Positions 10,949-23,254 of a stretch of DNA of 64,000 nt are shown here, piece after piece. Under the pieces are notes generated by a model, which did no database searches, was not told the DNA's origin, and worked only from the letters and a program-made list of their open reading frames with translations. The position numbers and the translations under genes were made by a program. Positions within the stretch are counted from its first letter, which is position 1. Every line of letters starts with the position of its first letter. The stretch lies in NCBI GenBank assembly GCA_009760855.2, contig WPIO01000011.1, forward strand, positions 1,273,501 through 1,337,500. The letters are read 5' to 3'. The stretch is from Cristatella mucedo (lineage: Eukaryota; Bryozoa; Phylactolaemata; Cristatellidae).

Positions 10949-11740
10949 GAGGGCGGCCGACGGTAATGCTCTGACCCGGAAGCCGGAAGTCGTCTCGGAG
11001 AGGACGATCTCTCACTCTCTCTCCCCGCCTCTCTGTCTGGCGGCGCCGGCGATGCGCGAGAGCGCCGGCGATGCCCGGTCAGCACGCGCGGGCGGGCGCG
11101 CAGCGATTCGCGCGAAAACAACGGCGCGGTGCGAAGGCGGACGCCGCCGACTAGACACCGGTCGCCTTGCCGCCGAGCAGCGCGCGTCGCTCGAGCGAAT
11201 CCATCGGGCTCGCAGACGGCTGCAAACGGCTCTCGAAAGCGGCAAAGGCCGCCCGCCGCGAGGCAATCCCGCAGCAGCCGCCAGCGTCACTTCGCTCATG
11301 TCGATGGGCTGCCAGCGGCGAGCCTCGAAAAAGTCGTCCTGCCCTCCCGGCGGCGTAGTGCGTCTGTCTGCCCGCCGCCCGTTGAATATGCCGGTAGCGA
11401 GCGGCCGTCGAAGGTTAATTGCCGACGCCGTGCAGCGGCTAGCTGTCCGAGGCCGCCGACGGGCGGAGTGCTGGAGGCGATGCGGGCGCGGGCGTCTGCA
11501 CGGCGCCGCCGCCGCCCCAGGTCTTCCCTACGCCGCTGCCGCTTGGTACGCTCGCGCGAGCTCCCCCTGCTTTCCACCGAGAGAGGGCGCTGGGTACGCA
11601 GCCGCAGCCGCCGCCTCCTCTCGCGCTCGGCCACGAACGGCTGGCGCTCCTCAGATGGATGCTGCAGCGAAGTCGTCAGCGAGCACGACGTGCAGAAATT
11701 ATTTATTTGTAAAATAAATGCAAACAATCGACGTCAACCT
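10949..11740 (+). other. Probable 3' UTR of the fibrinogen-domain gene
   Basis: GC-rich sequence after the stop codon, ending abruptly in an A/T-rich patch with AATAAA at 11713-11718 and a GT-rich stretch about 25 bases further on. The length is an inference from that signal. Open frames on both strands here are low-complexity. Confidence 0.45.
11713..11718 (+). terminator. Candidate polyadenylation signal AATAAA
   Basis: First canonical AATAAA after the stop at 10948, inside a local A/T-rich patch and followed by GTTTTGTC. Cleavage would fall near 11735. Confidence 0.4.
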
Positions 11741-12467
11741 TATCGTTTTGTCAGCGCTTACGGTTGCGACGAGCGCGACCTCGTCGCTGCCGGCCTGCTG
11801 TGCGGAGACGGTTGGCCGAGCCCGCCGCCATTGCAGCAATTCCGCGGCCAGGTACAAGATCAAGGCGGTCAGCGGGGTGGCTTTTCCTGCGAGGCGCTCG
11901 GGCTAGAAGGGCAGCAAAGACGCTTCCGGCTTTCGCGCCGCCAGAGTCTCGGCCTCCAGACGACTGCGTGCACTGAAACGGCGGCGGAGTGCTAAATTAG
12001 CCCATTGCGACTGGGGAGACAATTATTATCTGCAGCTCCCGAATTGTAAATGGCTAGCAACTGGATATGTGGTGGCCCATCGCTAGGCAGCATAACAGTC
12101 GGAGCCGTATAGTAGTCAAGTCAGTCAGTCAGCAGCTCCGTAGAAATTGAGCTGAGCTGTACTCTTCGGCTTCGGGCCGCACGATAGCTGCTGTACCGTG
12201 TGGCCGCTTCTGGACTCGTGTAGCGCCCTCCGTCGAATAGCCTCCTCTGCGCACTGTGTATGTTGACTCGTCATACCAAGATACGAGAGCTCGCTGTTGC
12301 TACCATGTTTCGCTGCTGTCGGCGAAACTTTGTGCATCGTCAGTGCTGCCCTACCGCTCGACGTGCATCGTCAGTGCAGCACCGCGCGACGTTCCAGTAG
12401 CGCGGTGCAAAGTTCTCGCAGCACAAGTGAAATTCGTCGCACGCACGTTGGTTGAGACAAGAGCCTG
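11741..12467. other. No gene seen
   Basis: Mixed sequence after the putative polyadenylation site. Short open frames only. Confidence 0.4.
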
Positions 12468-12477
12468 GCAATAATCT

Positions 12478-12775
12478 AGTCTGTCTAGGCTAGATTATTG
12501 CAATTCCATTTTGGATGGGCTCTCGAAAGAAGCCATTATGCCATTGCAGCTGGTAATAAATATGGCTGCAAGGTGAGTCAACCAATCCGAGAGGTTCTAC
12601 CATGCGTCTCCTTTGCGGAAGGAGCTCCGACGGCTTCCTGTTGATCAACGAAGCGAGTGATGATGTTCTTACGCTTACCTAGAAGGCTCGCTATGGCTCA
12701 GCTCCTTCATACCTAGCTGAACTACTGCACCAGTTTAAGCCTCCTCGTGCCCTCAGATCCTCTATGGGCAATAAA
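12478..12775 (+). mobile_element. Family-2 LINE fragment (C-terminal reverse transcriptase region)
   Basis: Matches the stretch at 31840-32110 (GATTATTGCAATTCCATTTT, CTAGCTGAACTACTGCACCA). Broken by stops. A 12-base inverted repeat (12468-12479/12490-12501) lies across its left border. Confidence 0.6.
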
Positions 12776-13261
12776 TGAGAATGGCAGCGGGCGCGGCGGA
12801 GTGGGAGCGGCAGCGATGACTCTCCGTGACCCCGACGCTGCTCAGCACCGCTTCCGCTCCGCGCTCAGACTGCTCCACGCTCAGACTGCTCCGCTCCACT
12901 GAAAGCCCGCAGAGACGGCGGCGGCACCAGCCGATGGCAGCGCCACGCTCAGACAACGCCGCTCCCCTGCCGCTGCTGCAGCGAAGACTCCGTGAAAAAG
13001 TTAAGGCCATTCGCCTTCGGGGTCATTCATCTGGGCCAGCTGCAGGCTTTTCCGCGCACACCCAGAAAAGGCTAAAGGTTAGCGCTAGCGGCTTCCAGCG
13101 ATCGGGGCGACCCAAGTGCGGCTAGGAGAAATGGCGGACGACCGGCCGTGAGTCGAAATTACGACACTTTTGCCGAAAGAGATTTTGGCCTAGAAAGAGA
13201 TTGAGTTCTCTGAGAGAGCTATATCGAGTGTATTATTATTTGTATTATTATTATTGGTGCA
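12776..13261. other. No gene seen
   Basis: Short degenerate repeats of CTCAGACTGCTCC-type phrases near 12840-12960, then a LINE-tail-like GAAAGAGATTGAGTTCTCTG with ATT run at 13190-13255. Confidence 0.45.
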
Positions 13262-13440
13262 AAGCGAAGCAAGGGTTAGCTAATCAAACAGCATCATTTA
13301 TATAGCGAGGCAGACGAGGTTTAGTGGCTATCGCCGCCGCTGCTTGCTGTGGGCAATTCAGGATCGCCCGCTGACGAACTCGAACCCACGAACCCACGTG
13401 ATCGTGAAGAGCGAGCACCCCATCTCCTGGGCCGAGACCC
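13262..13440 (-). mobile_element. SINE family B, reversed
   Basis: Reverse complement shows a B box within GGGTTCGTGGGTTCGAG, then GGCGATCCTGAATTGCCCA and a CGCTATATAAATGATGC tail. Confidence 0.65.
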
Positions 13441-13554
13441 AGCGGCGGCGGCGGCCTTTAATCGGGGTAGCTCAGGAACCTCCAATCCCGGCATCCGAAA
13501 TCGAGGTCACATTAGCGCCAGGCTGCGGAGGCGTCCTCGGAATTGACCGGTTTT

Positions 13555-13745
13555 TATGTAACTGCCTCTATTATGCTCACAAAGCCTGGAAAGCACTACC
13601 GACGCACGTCACAACGTCCCCTGACATGACGAAATTTAAAAAGAAGCTTAAAAGCACCCGTTTACTACATCATCGTCGGTCTTTGTGATGTACTCTTCGG
13701 GTGCATGAACCTGCTTATACAATATGCCCAATATGCTTGCGGACG
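13555..13745 (+). mobile_element. LINE C-terminal fragment
   Basis: Encodes CLYYAHKAWKALPTHVTTSP then DMTKFKKKLKST, the terminal motif shared by the LINEs here (AWNSLPTCVRTSPDLTTFKR). Ends in an ATA/ATT run. Confidence 0.65.
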
Positions 13746-13749
13746 TTAT

Positions 13750-14000
13750 AATAATAACAATAATAAACTTGCATAGCGCCTCTTGAGAAATGGATCTCCT
13801 TATAGACCCTTTGCAGATGCTGTACAGAGAGCATTACCAAATGATTGGTGGAAACGTCCTCAAGCAGCAGCCGCTACCACCAATCGTTTGGTAGTGCTTT
13901 CTTTCCAGCGTCTGTAAAGTGACTAGAAATATATTCAGTTCTCCTGCAGCGATATGCAAATTTATTATTGTTACTATTATCATTATTATTACTTGTATGT
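13750..14000. mobile_element. Two LINE tails head to head
   Basis: A minus-strand tail (13750-13860) abuts a plus-strand tail (13870-14000). The arms GCATTACCAAATGATTGGTGG and its near reverse complement face each other, with AAT/ATT runs at the outer ends. Confidence 0.55.
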
Positions 14001-14329
14001 AGACTCCTAAAGTGGAGGCTTCTCGCTGTGTAGCAGAACGGGCATCCTTCCGGGCGGGTACCTTTTCACCCGCCCGCACATCTTTGGGGTGGTATAGCGG
14101 TTCGCCGGCGCCGCTGCCGCAGGACTGGCTGGCGACGCACGAGCCAGCCGGCCCTGCAGCCGGACATGAAGCTCCGAGGAGGAGAAGGCCAACTTCGTCA
14201 CGTGGAAGATCCCGCGACCGACGGACACGAGGAGGTTCGAAAGTAGCTCGCCCTGCAGCCGCTCTAAGCGAGCGATGCTGGCTAACCGTGGCTCGTCCTC
14301 TCCCTCTCTCTCCCTCTCTCTCGCTCGCT

Positions 14330-14399
14330 CGACGGCTTCAGCTAAGTGCCTGCTGCTGCAGCGGCTGCTGCAGCAGCAGGCACTTAGCTGAAGCCGTCG
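14330..14399. repeat. Perfect 33-base-pair hairpin
   Basis: Arms 14330-14362 and 14367-14399 are exact reverse complements with a 4-base loop GGCT. The arms start CGACGGCTTCAGCTAAGTGC and end in CTG/CAG triplets. Not part of any recognised element. Confidence 0.9.
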
Positions 14400-14770
14400 G
14401 CTCGCTCGAGCGCCACTGCTCCGGGCGCAACGGCCCGCCGTAATGAGCCGTAGCGTGGCAGCGCCCGCCCACGGGGCAGCAGACGGCGCTCCTCACGCGT
14501 ACGCCAGCCAGTACGCGTCCGACAACGTGTGACCATTCAGAGAGGAGACAATGCACGCTTTGACCGGTCGCAGCGGTCATGCTGGGCCCGCTCTGTCTTC
14601 GCTGCCAGCGGTTTGACCAAGAAACTGCAGCCGACCGTGCTGCCCAGGCGACTGCGCCTTCTGTAAACAAAGCCATCTCGTTGACACTTGCCGCCTGGCC
14701 AATTACGAAGAGCAGGCAGCCGCGAACAGAGGGGGCGGTGTGCCTGCGGGTGGGATAAGAGCCGACCGCC

Positions 14771-14818
<48 letters not shown>

Positions 14819-14905
14819 AAGAGAGCGAGGTAGAGCGACAGCGAGGGCGAGCGGGAGAGCGAGGAAAGGAGAGAGAGAAGAAAGGGGGAGAGAGAGAGGA
14901 GAGAG

Positions 14906-14970
<65 letters not shown>

Positions 14971-15213
14971 GAGAGGAGAGAGAGAGATAAAGAGAGCGAG
15001 GTAGAGCGACAGCAAGGGCGAGCGGGAGAGCGAGGAAAGGAAAGAGAGGAGAAAGGGGGAGAGAGAGAGGAGAGAGGATAGAGAGAGAGAGAGAGAGATG
15101 AGAGAGAGAGGGGAGAGAGAGAGAGAAAGAGAGCGAGGTAGAGCGACAGCGAGGGCGAGCGGGAGAGCAAGGAAAGGAGAGAGAGGAGAAAGGGGGAGAG
15201 AGAGAGGAGAGAG

Positions 15214-15244
<31 letters not shown>

Positions 15245-15311
15245 AAGAGAGCGAGGTAGAGCGACAGCGAGGGCGAGCGGGAGAGCGAGGAAAGGAGAGA
15301 GAGGAGAAAGG

Positions 15312-15375
<64 letters not shown>

Positions 15376-15377
15376 AA
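14771..15377. repeat. GA array with a four-copy minisatellite core
   Basis: Four copies of a core of about 65 bases (contains GCGAGGTAGAGCGACAGCGA and GCGAGCGGGAGAGC) starting near 14820, 14991, 15126 and 15243, separated by (GA)n of changing length. Long Ser/Leu frames on the minus strand arise from it. Confidence 0.9.
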
Positions 15378-15399
15378 GAATGAGGAGAGAGCATCACCT

Positions 15400-15590
15400 C
15401 AGCTTAGCTGGCGGCTTGCCACCACGGTATACGATCCCGGATCTTAGCCCAGGCGTTCGATCTTCACAAACCAGGTCGTGAGGTCGAGTCCTGCTGTAGG
15501 TGATATTTTATTGCCCACTGCAGCTGTTAGGGCTCTTCAGCCGCTATGTAAATGAGGCGGTTGAACTAGCTAAACTTTATCTTTAACTGC
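15400..15590 (+). mobile_element. SINE family B, diverged
   Basis: B box GAGGTCGAGTCCTG, then TATTGCCCACTGCAGC, then CGCTATGTAAATGAGGCGGT. Confidence 0.6.
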
Positions 15591-15774
15591 ATGCAATGCT
15601 GAGCATCGTGGTGATGGGTCGTTCATTCGTACGGTCGTTAACTTTGAGTTTCTGTACTCGATAGGGTGCTCTTTTGAAGGCATAACTTGGAAGTGTCGAC
15701 TAGATCCGTGTCGACATATAATGATTGGTGTTCACATCTTGCGCATTCACATCTACATCTTTTACATCTTCCTC

Positions 15775-16245
<471 letters not shown>

Positions 16246-17924
16246 CTTTACAAGCTAAAATTGAGAAGGGTCTCGGCTGTTTTTTCACAATGAGTGTTCT
16301 TCACTATTCTTGCAGCTACGAGGGCCCTACCCGAACCGGGCACTGAGTAGGGGCTTACATTCAGCATAGCCCTGCTCAGCTAACCCAAAAGCAGCTGCGA
16401 CTGCCCGAAGTGATTAGTAGGCTGCAGTGATGGCTGGGTGCGCGCCGATTAGCACCAGCGCCTGCGAAAGAGCACCACGAGCACTCCGGAAAGCCCTGCT
16501 CCTGCTCTATTGCGATATGCTCCGGGCGATCGGGGGAAATTCTCGCGCCAGCGCGTGGCGATGAGAGCGCCCTCCAGGCTCGGCTGCAGCCTCATTCGCC
16601 GACGACGATCGCCGTAAAGGCTGCTCGGAGGAAGGGAGATGAGGGTCCTGCTAAATGCGGTGGGTGCGCGTGGACTCGATTGCCCAGTCGATCTCCTGCA
16701 CTGGAGAAGTTGGTGCCTGGAGCAGGAGTGTGTGCGGCCGGCATGGCGATCCGGTGGCTTATTTATTAGGCTCGGCAAAGCCAGTGAATTGGGCTCGGCC
16801 CCAGCACTCGGTAGGAGCTGGCGGCGGCTATTGCGGCGGCGGCTGCTGCTGCTGCGGCTTCGGCGGCGGCTCACCTAGCTGCCCTTTAGGGGGGGGGGGC
16901 GTCCGACGCCAAAGTAAAGCAGCACTTGAACGGTGCAGGCACAGCGAGTGCCTGCACCACTCGTGAGCTCGTTGCTTACATCTACAGGCGCATGCTCGCC
17001 GGAGCCTGATTGATCGAGGTGCAGGCGGCAGTGCAGATCGACCCAGAGCGGTTTTACAGTTGCTCAGCGACACCACTCAGCTTCTCGTGCCCACGCTTTG
17101 GAAGCGGCGCATTAGTAAGGCTGTGCGTGTGTGCGTCCGTGCGTGCAAGCCAGCCAAACGATCGGCACGAACGCTCCAAACAGCAGCGGCCGCCGATCGA
17201 TTGATTTATCGATCGTGTATCGATGCTGGGCAGCTCGATTTTAAGACACTGAGCAGCGAAGCAATCTGTGGAAGCACCGATCAACCAGCCACCGGCGCGA
17301 ACGGTGTTCTACACTTCCTGCTCGCTCATTAACTTTCTAGTTACTACTCGTTTGTTCACTTTTTTATCATTACTATTAACTCTATTACTATTACTATTAA
17401 CTCCCAGGGGTGCCACGCCCACACACGACAGCGGCCGAGATCGGGCCCGCACCGCGAGATCTCGCAAAGCATTTCAGGTTGACCAGACACTATCTGCAAG
17501 GTAATTTCGCACATTTAAAGGCACGAGTTAATGTAAAGCATTCTGGGGTGGTTTTGCAGCAGCTGCTGCTGCAGAACCACCTCGGACGGCACTTCCTAAG
17601 GTGGTGATTGTGCCGTACGCAGCAGTCACTCTTCCGACAAACAACTCAAGGGTTGGACACTATGTACGAACGCACTCAATAGATTTAAATGTATGCTCTT
17701 TCACGCCTTAATCCCTTGCCTAAGCTCGTACAGGAGTACAGCAAGGACGCGACATCAGTGGGGCAATAGCGTCATCAATGGCCGTGGCTTACCATTCTCG
17801 ATAAGGCTGTGCAGCTGCTGGAAATGGCAAGGGTTGTCCGGTTTGGTTCCGGCATGGGGTCTAGAATTCCCAGATGCCCGTCAGTTGATCCCCGAGGAAG
17901 GACCGCGATAGCCAGGCGATAATG
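16246..17924. other. No gene seen; two small hairpins
   Basis: Mostly unique sequence. It holds an 11-base-pair hairpin at 16932-16958 and a 16-base-pair hairpin with one mismatch at 17547-17581. Poly-G near 16890. ATT/ACT runs near 17370-17400. Confidence 0.5.
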
Positions 17925-18185
17925 TAGTGTAATGTATTTCCGTCTGTAACTCCACAAAGCCATAAAGACCATGTGCGTGTTACGCCGGAGACTTTTGTAT
18001 AGTGCACTCACAGCCTAAGCGGCTTTCGGTACGCATTCGTTAGCCAACAGACTTCGTCTCACGCCACAAAGAGAAAGTGGGAAGCATAGCAGAGTGGGGA
18101 GAACAGTTGAGGTAGTGAGTAGCATAGAAGTAGCAGCTCAGGACCGCAGAAAAGGATGAGCCATAGTCGGCAGCAGGAGAGTAGT
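17925..18185 (-). mobile_element. Family-2 LINE 3' end, reversed
   Basis: Reverse complement of the family-2 end (GTTACAGACGGA, GCTTTCGGTACGCATTCG on this strand) with the TGTAATGTATTT edge. A SINE-B copy follows at once. Confidence 0.7.
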
Positions 18186-18355
18186 TGTCGTTGCGGTAAG
18201 GTGCTCGCTCTCCAAAACCGAGGTCGTGGGTTCAAATCCTGCAGTGGGCGATCCTGTATTGCCAACTGAAAGCGCTAGTGACAGCCATCAAGGCACGTCT
18301 GCCGCTACACAAATGAGGCTGTAAATAAGCTACTATTTATTTATTTATTTATTAA
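18186..18355 (+). mobile_element. SINE family B
   Basis: GTAAGGTGCTCGCTC head, B box GGGTTCAAATCC, GGCGATCCTGTATTGCCAAC body and a TATT run as 3' end. Confidence 0.75.
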
Positions 18356-19227
18356 GAATATTAATTCGAAGCCCACGGCAGGATGGCCCCTCCCCGAATC
18401 TAGTAGGGTACCACAGTAGCTGCTTTTTCGGCACAGCAGCAGCAGCAGCAGCAGTGGCCGCAGGTAGTCGCACTCGGTGGCACCCGGTGACAGTCATTGA
18501 CCGGACCATCGCTCCTTCCTCCTTCACGACGCCAGTAGCCAGTGGCCGGTTATAAAGACTGCAAAAATGCTTTGAAATCCATTCGCAAGCAGCCACGATT
18601 AACATCGATCGGACTTTTTTGCCTTCGATGGTCAAACGCCAGCGATTCTGTCGTATCTTCCTTTCTTCACCTGCGTAGGAGGAGTGTGCTCGCCAGGAGG
18701 CGACACGACGCCCCGGGCGAGCGACAGAGGGAGAGAGCGAGAGGCCCGAGCGCGAGCACTAGGTAGGTAGAGTCCGTGCCCACCTGGGCTGCCGCGGTTT
18801 CTGACAGCCCTGCATTCGACCACCGCCGGCTGCAGAGATGCGGCTGCTGCTGAGCAGCACTGGAGATGCAATTACATGCACTGCTCGACCGCTGGCAGCA
18901 GCAGGGGCAGACAATCCCTGCCTCGGCGGTCCATACGAGCCAGACGGTGGCAGCAGAGGCCCCTCCGAGAGCTGGCCTGCGGGCGTGTAAATAGGTGGTG
19001 TAAATAGCTCATCAAGAAAGTGCTCTGCTAGAGTTGGCAACATGAGTCGTGTGCCACGTCGTCCAGCACGCATTCCCGAAGGTGAGAGAGAACCGACTTG
19101 TTTGGCAGCCCAAAAAAGTCACCGCGTGTGTCCTACAAACAATATGCTTTAGAGCCACTGAAGAGAACAGGAAGTTCCGAAGCAGGAAAAGAAAGAAGCT
19201 CGGAATGAAGGAGAAAACAGACGTACA
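18356..19227. other. No gene seen
   Basis: Contains a short CAG run near 18436-18455 and scattered GC-rich pieces. No recognisable domain. Confidence 0.4.
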
Positions 19228-19328
19228 GAAGCAGAGAGAGAGAGAGAGAAGCAGAGAGAGAGAGAGAGGGGGAGAGAGAGGGGGAGAGAGGGAGAGAGAA
19301 AGAGAGAGAGAGAGAGAAAGAGAGGGGG

Positions 19329-19395
<67 letters not shown>

Positions 19396-19486
19396 AGCAG
19401 AGAGAGAGAGAGAGAGAGAGAAAGAGAGGGAAAGAAAGAGAGAGAGAGAGAGCGAGAGAGATAGGGGGAGAGAGAGGGAGAGAGAA

Positions 19487-19519
<33 letters not shown>

Positions 19520-19540
19520 GAGAGAGCGAGAGGGAGAGTT

Positions 19541-19573
<33 letters not shown>

Positions 19574-19600
19574 GGAGACAGACATATAGACAAACAGACA
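19228..19600. repeat. GA-rich microsatellite
   Basis: Imperfect (GA)n with GGGGGA, GCGAGA and GAAGCAGA variants, fading into GACA repeats to about 19640. Ser/Leu frames here are artefacts. Confidence 0.95.
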
Positions 19601-19640
19601 GACAAACCGACAGACAGGCAGAAAGACAGAAAGACGGAGA

Positions 19641-20544
19641 GAGACAGATAAACAGAGATAATGAGATAATGATATAAATACGGAAAAGTAGAGAGATATA
19701 AGATTGATAGATAGCGAGACCGTTCGTTGAAAGAAGAGGAGGGTATGCTGGTAGCTGTAAAGAGGCCAGCATGCATCTTCCTATAATTGTTGGTGCTATA
19801 CGGCACCGCTGGAACGTGCTTTAAATACCTGGAAAGATACTACACGTTCACTCCACGTAGCCAGGGACTCGCCTATGCCAATTAAAGCATATGAGTCCAG
19901 CGGCTAGAATAGTGTCCGATAGCAGTCTCGATAACTGTCGACTACCCTGATACAATCGCGAACAGCTGCCTCTCGTTGCGGATCCCTCAATACCCAAGCT
20001 ATTTGGCCATCCCTTCTAACGCTGCTGCTTCTCGCTTAGCTGCCTCGGCTGGTATATCCGCAGCCTCGTCTTGTAGCTTGACCCCAGCTCAGACTAGCCC
20101 GTCGACGGATGCCAATAATATCCACCGTTTGCTCACCTGACCTCAGCCTGACCCGAAAGTATTTCGAGCATGAGGTCATTGTACCTGTAGATTAAACCCG
20201 CGGTTTGCTTCCTTCTCGCTGAAAGTCATACTGCGTAGCCCTATCGATCAGAAAAGGCCCGTAACGTATAGTTTCCGTAACGCGCTAGAGGTGTGCTCTG
20301 ACTACTTCCGTAACGTCGCCGTCGTAACTAACGTTATGTCGCAGAGGCTCTATTCGATCGTGTGCCGGACGTGTTTACTGCGAAGCAGGCGGTAGCCGTC
20401 GCAGTAGAACGCCGGTTGAATGCCGCAGAAACGAAGGCTCAAATAATTAGAAAAACTCTCAACGAGAAACCGTGCCGACAAAATAAAGAGTCCGTGCAGA
20501 ATCCACTGAGCGCTATTAGTGACGGCGCCTGCGCGGCGGAGCTC
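19641..20544. other. No gene seen
   Basis: Unique sequence. A LINE-tail-like ATACCTGGAAAGATACT occurs near 19825. Confidence 0.4.
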
Positions 20545-20770
20545 AGCTAATATCGTTGATGCATTGGTGGCGTCGCGTCTAGAATTATGCAACTCGCTAC
20601 TTCCATACGTTCCTGCCGATACGCGCTTTCGCTTGGTACGAAACGCGGCCTTGTCGCCTTGTCGCGCGTGAACGTCGAAACTTTCTCGCTGAACCACTCC
20701 TCACTGATCTTCGCTGGCTCCCATCATAAAGCGCGCCGATTTCAATTCCATCTCACTCACCTTGAGACTT
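20545..20770 (+). mobile_element. LINE fragment (C-terminal reverse transcriptase region)
   Basis: Encodes VDALVASRLELCNSLLPYV, matching AFVTSRLDFCNSLLTGLP of the intact LINE, followed by a decayed SSLAPIIKR part. Interrupted by stops. Confidence 0.6.
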
Positions 20771-20774
20771 CGGT

Positions 20775-20945
20775 GAGCCGTGATGGCACACTAGGTAAGG
20801 TGGTTGCTTTCACGACCTTGGTCCCGAGGTCGTGGGTTCGATTTCTGCAGTGGGCGATCCTTTATCGCCACTGCAAGCGGTGATGATAGCAGTAAAGGCT
20901 CTTCTGTCGCTATACAAAAAAAGGCTGTTTAATCAGCTAGGATTT
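20775..20945 (+). mobile_element. SINE family B, near consensus
   Basis: GTGATGGCACACTAGGTAAG start, B box GGGTTCGATTTC, GGCGATCCTTTATCGCCACT body, GTCGCTATACAAAAAAAGG end. Confidence 0.85.
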
Positions 20946-22857
20946 AGGATTTTGAGACCCTTCCATACTCCCGCTCAAGCCTACCTATCTGAAAATACCT
21001 CAGAATCAGGTATCACCCCTTCGCGGCACCCGCTCTGACTCGGGTCACTTGGTTGTCGCTCTCACCACACCAGCTTAAAATCCTTTGAAACCTTTAGTTT
21101 CTACGCTTCCAAAGACGGGAACTCATTGCCAACTGACAGAGTACTATGCTCCTTATTTGAAGGCGTGCGAAAAGAAGCTAAAAACCTATGGCCACTCGCA
21201 GCCTTTACTCCGCCCGCGTGAATTTTCCTGTGTGTATTTGCGCATTCTGAAATTGCTCTTGCTATGAATAACCACTTAACATGCTTCCTTTTCGGAAGTA
21301 AAGTGCGTAGAAATAATTTTTTTTGTTCTATCGGAGTGCATTATATGATTTTCTAAGCAATATTAATCAAAATCGTGACAACAGCCCTTGGGTAGGACAG
21401 TGGATAGTTTTGGGAAAGCCCATGCTAATGTCGTATTGCCTGCATGCATTCAGTATACCACTGTGTATAGGATGGCTTAGACGAAGCAGCCGACACAGGA
21501 GGAATTGTACTCTGCCGTCGTATTCCGCCATCTTACTCCGCCATCTTACTCATCGGTGCACTGCACCCGAACAGGATGACCGCCGGTTCATCTCACTCGC
21601 CATTGACGGATAATGCTGTGCCTAGGAAAAAAGTCTGAGGAAGCTTGATGGAGCTAGCAACATCGGGCATAAAGTGCTCGCGGGGCAGGCAACGGGTATC
21701 GCGGCATTGACCACCACTGACTAGCGGCTCATTGCAGCAAGCGGGCAATAGTTGCAAGCGACGGTTTTTCTTGATATGAGTGGGTTGGTGGCTTGGGCGG
21801 GGCTGAAGCGTTAATATGGCGGAAGGAAATAATCACGCTGTCCAACCAAGGCAGCAGCTAATCAATCATAAAAATAATTAAAATTCATTTGCATAGCATC
21901 ACCGAAAGAGAACCAAATATCCGCCCGAATTCTTATCTTTGCAACTCGCCGCAAAAGAAGTAACAAGCAAAGGTGGCATAAAATCTCCCAAAGTACTGCA
22001 CTCCGGTAACTTTCGTGCTCGAACGCATAATTATGGTTTTTTAAACAAGGCTAGAGCTAAGTCGCAGAAACTTAACGGTGACGCCATCAGCTGTTTTGAA
22101 AAGCCTTCAGACAAATACGGCGATAACCAGTGACTTTTTGAATTGTATCCACCAGCCAGCTGCTGGTGACCTACGCAGTTTGTAATAATTATCACAACCC
22201 AGCTGTCACAGCTTACTTAGGTAACTCTTTGGATTCTCTCAAGACGGCTGTGCTTACAGGCATCTGTAGTTTGAGTCTGTGGCTGAAGAGTCTTCCGCAA
22301 TAGGTATAGCGATCAGCAAGAACAGTTTTTTCTTTCAGCATTCAAGTCTTGAAGCTAGCACACGTGGCTTATAAATCCTGTAGCATGACCTGTGACTCCA
22401 AAGTCCAATGACTAAGTCAATGACTTAAATGACTTGGCGCGAAGGAGGATGTTGGACTAATTTAGAAGTCCACTTTTCTTAGCTTTGAAGGTAGTTTATG
22501 CGTATTTAAGGAAATCAGCTTTGGTATGACGAGCGCTGGAACATTGGAAAAGAATTCGTGACGCACACGAGCAAGAGAAAAGCTAGCTGCCTCAGCGATT
22601 GTTTTCATTTGCTGCAGCACACTGAGGCCCGAGGCTTGACTGGAGGAAGTGGCAGCGCGATGTTTCCGGCTATACGAGTGGCGCTTCGATGGCGCATCGG
22701 GGAAATTTGCTAGGTCGGAGAATCGAGTAACCAACATGCGAATCCTTCTGCTTAATAGTTTCGATGGTTTTCTCATCGCATTGGGTGGCGTTCAGCACAG
22801 CGCTGACGCCAGTGCCTCTGCAGACATTAGCATTAGCTCAAGCAGAAGCGTAGGCCC
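20946..22857. other. No gene seen
   Basis: About 1.9 kb, AT-richer. ATTCCGCCATCTTACTCC is repeated in tandem at 21522-21556. No domain recognised. Confidence 0.4.
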
Positions 22858-22951
22858 AGAAGACGCCGCTGAGGCAGCCTGGTGCTGAGATGCAGACGCC
22901 GCTGAGGCAGCCTGGTGCTGAGATGCAGACGCCGCTGAGGCAGCCTGGTGA
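22858..22951. repeat. 33-base tandem repeat, about 2.8 copies
   Basis: Repeats of GACGCCGCTGAGGCAGCCTG plus GTGCTGAGATGCA, nearly identical. The period is a multiple of three, so frames stay open through it. Confidence 0.9.
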
Positions 22952-23254
22952 GAGCGATTTCGCACGCTCGTTCACATCTGCTTTCTTCATCGAGAGCCAC
23001 GGGGGGGCTGGGAAGCTCCTGCTGACCGGATGCAATACCGAAGGCACTTGCAGTGGGGGTTACTTCCGTACAGTTATTTGATTACTTCCGCTACGGTGAT
23101 TACTTCGGTATCGGTAGCAGTCTGTCAAATCATATAGGTTATGCCAGAAGCTAGAGATTGTTAGCTGCTCCTGAGCTATAATAATTGAGAACATTACATG
23201 TCGTAACCCTACGGCCTTTGTGATTCGTCATTCGGGCGCACGTACCTGCTTACA
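22952..23254. other. No gene seen
   Basis: Short unique stretch. GATTACTTCCGCTAC/GATTACTTCGGTATC duplication near 23080-23115. Confidence 0.4.

Noticed and set aside
14338-15397. Ser/Leu-rich frames of over 200 residues
   Set aside because: Translations of GA/TC microsatellite in several frames at once.
20775-20945. tRNA gene suggested by the B box GGGTTCGA
   Set aside because: No full cloverleaf, and the sequence is one of many copies with the same non-tRNA body and tail, so it is a SINE.
22858-22951. Possible CRISPR array
   Set aside because: Units are contiguous with no variable spacers, and the DNA is from an animal.
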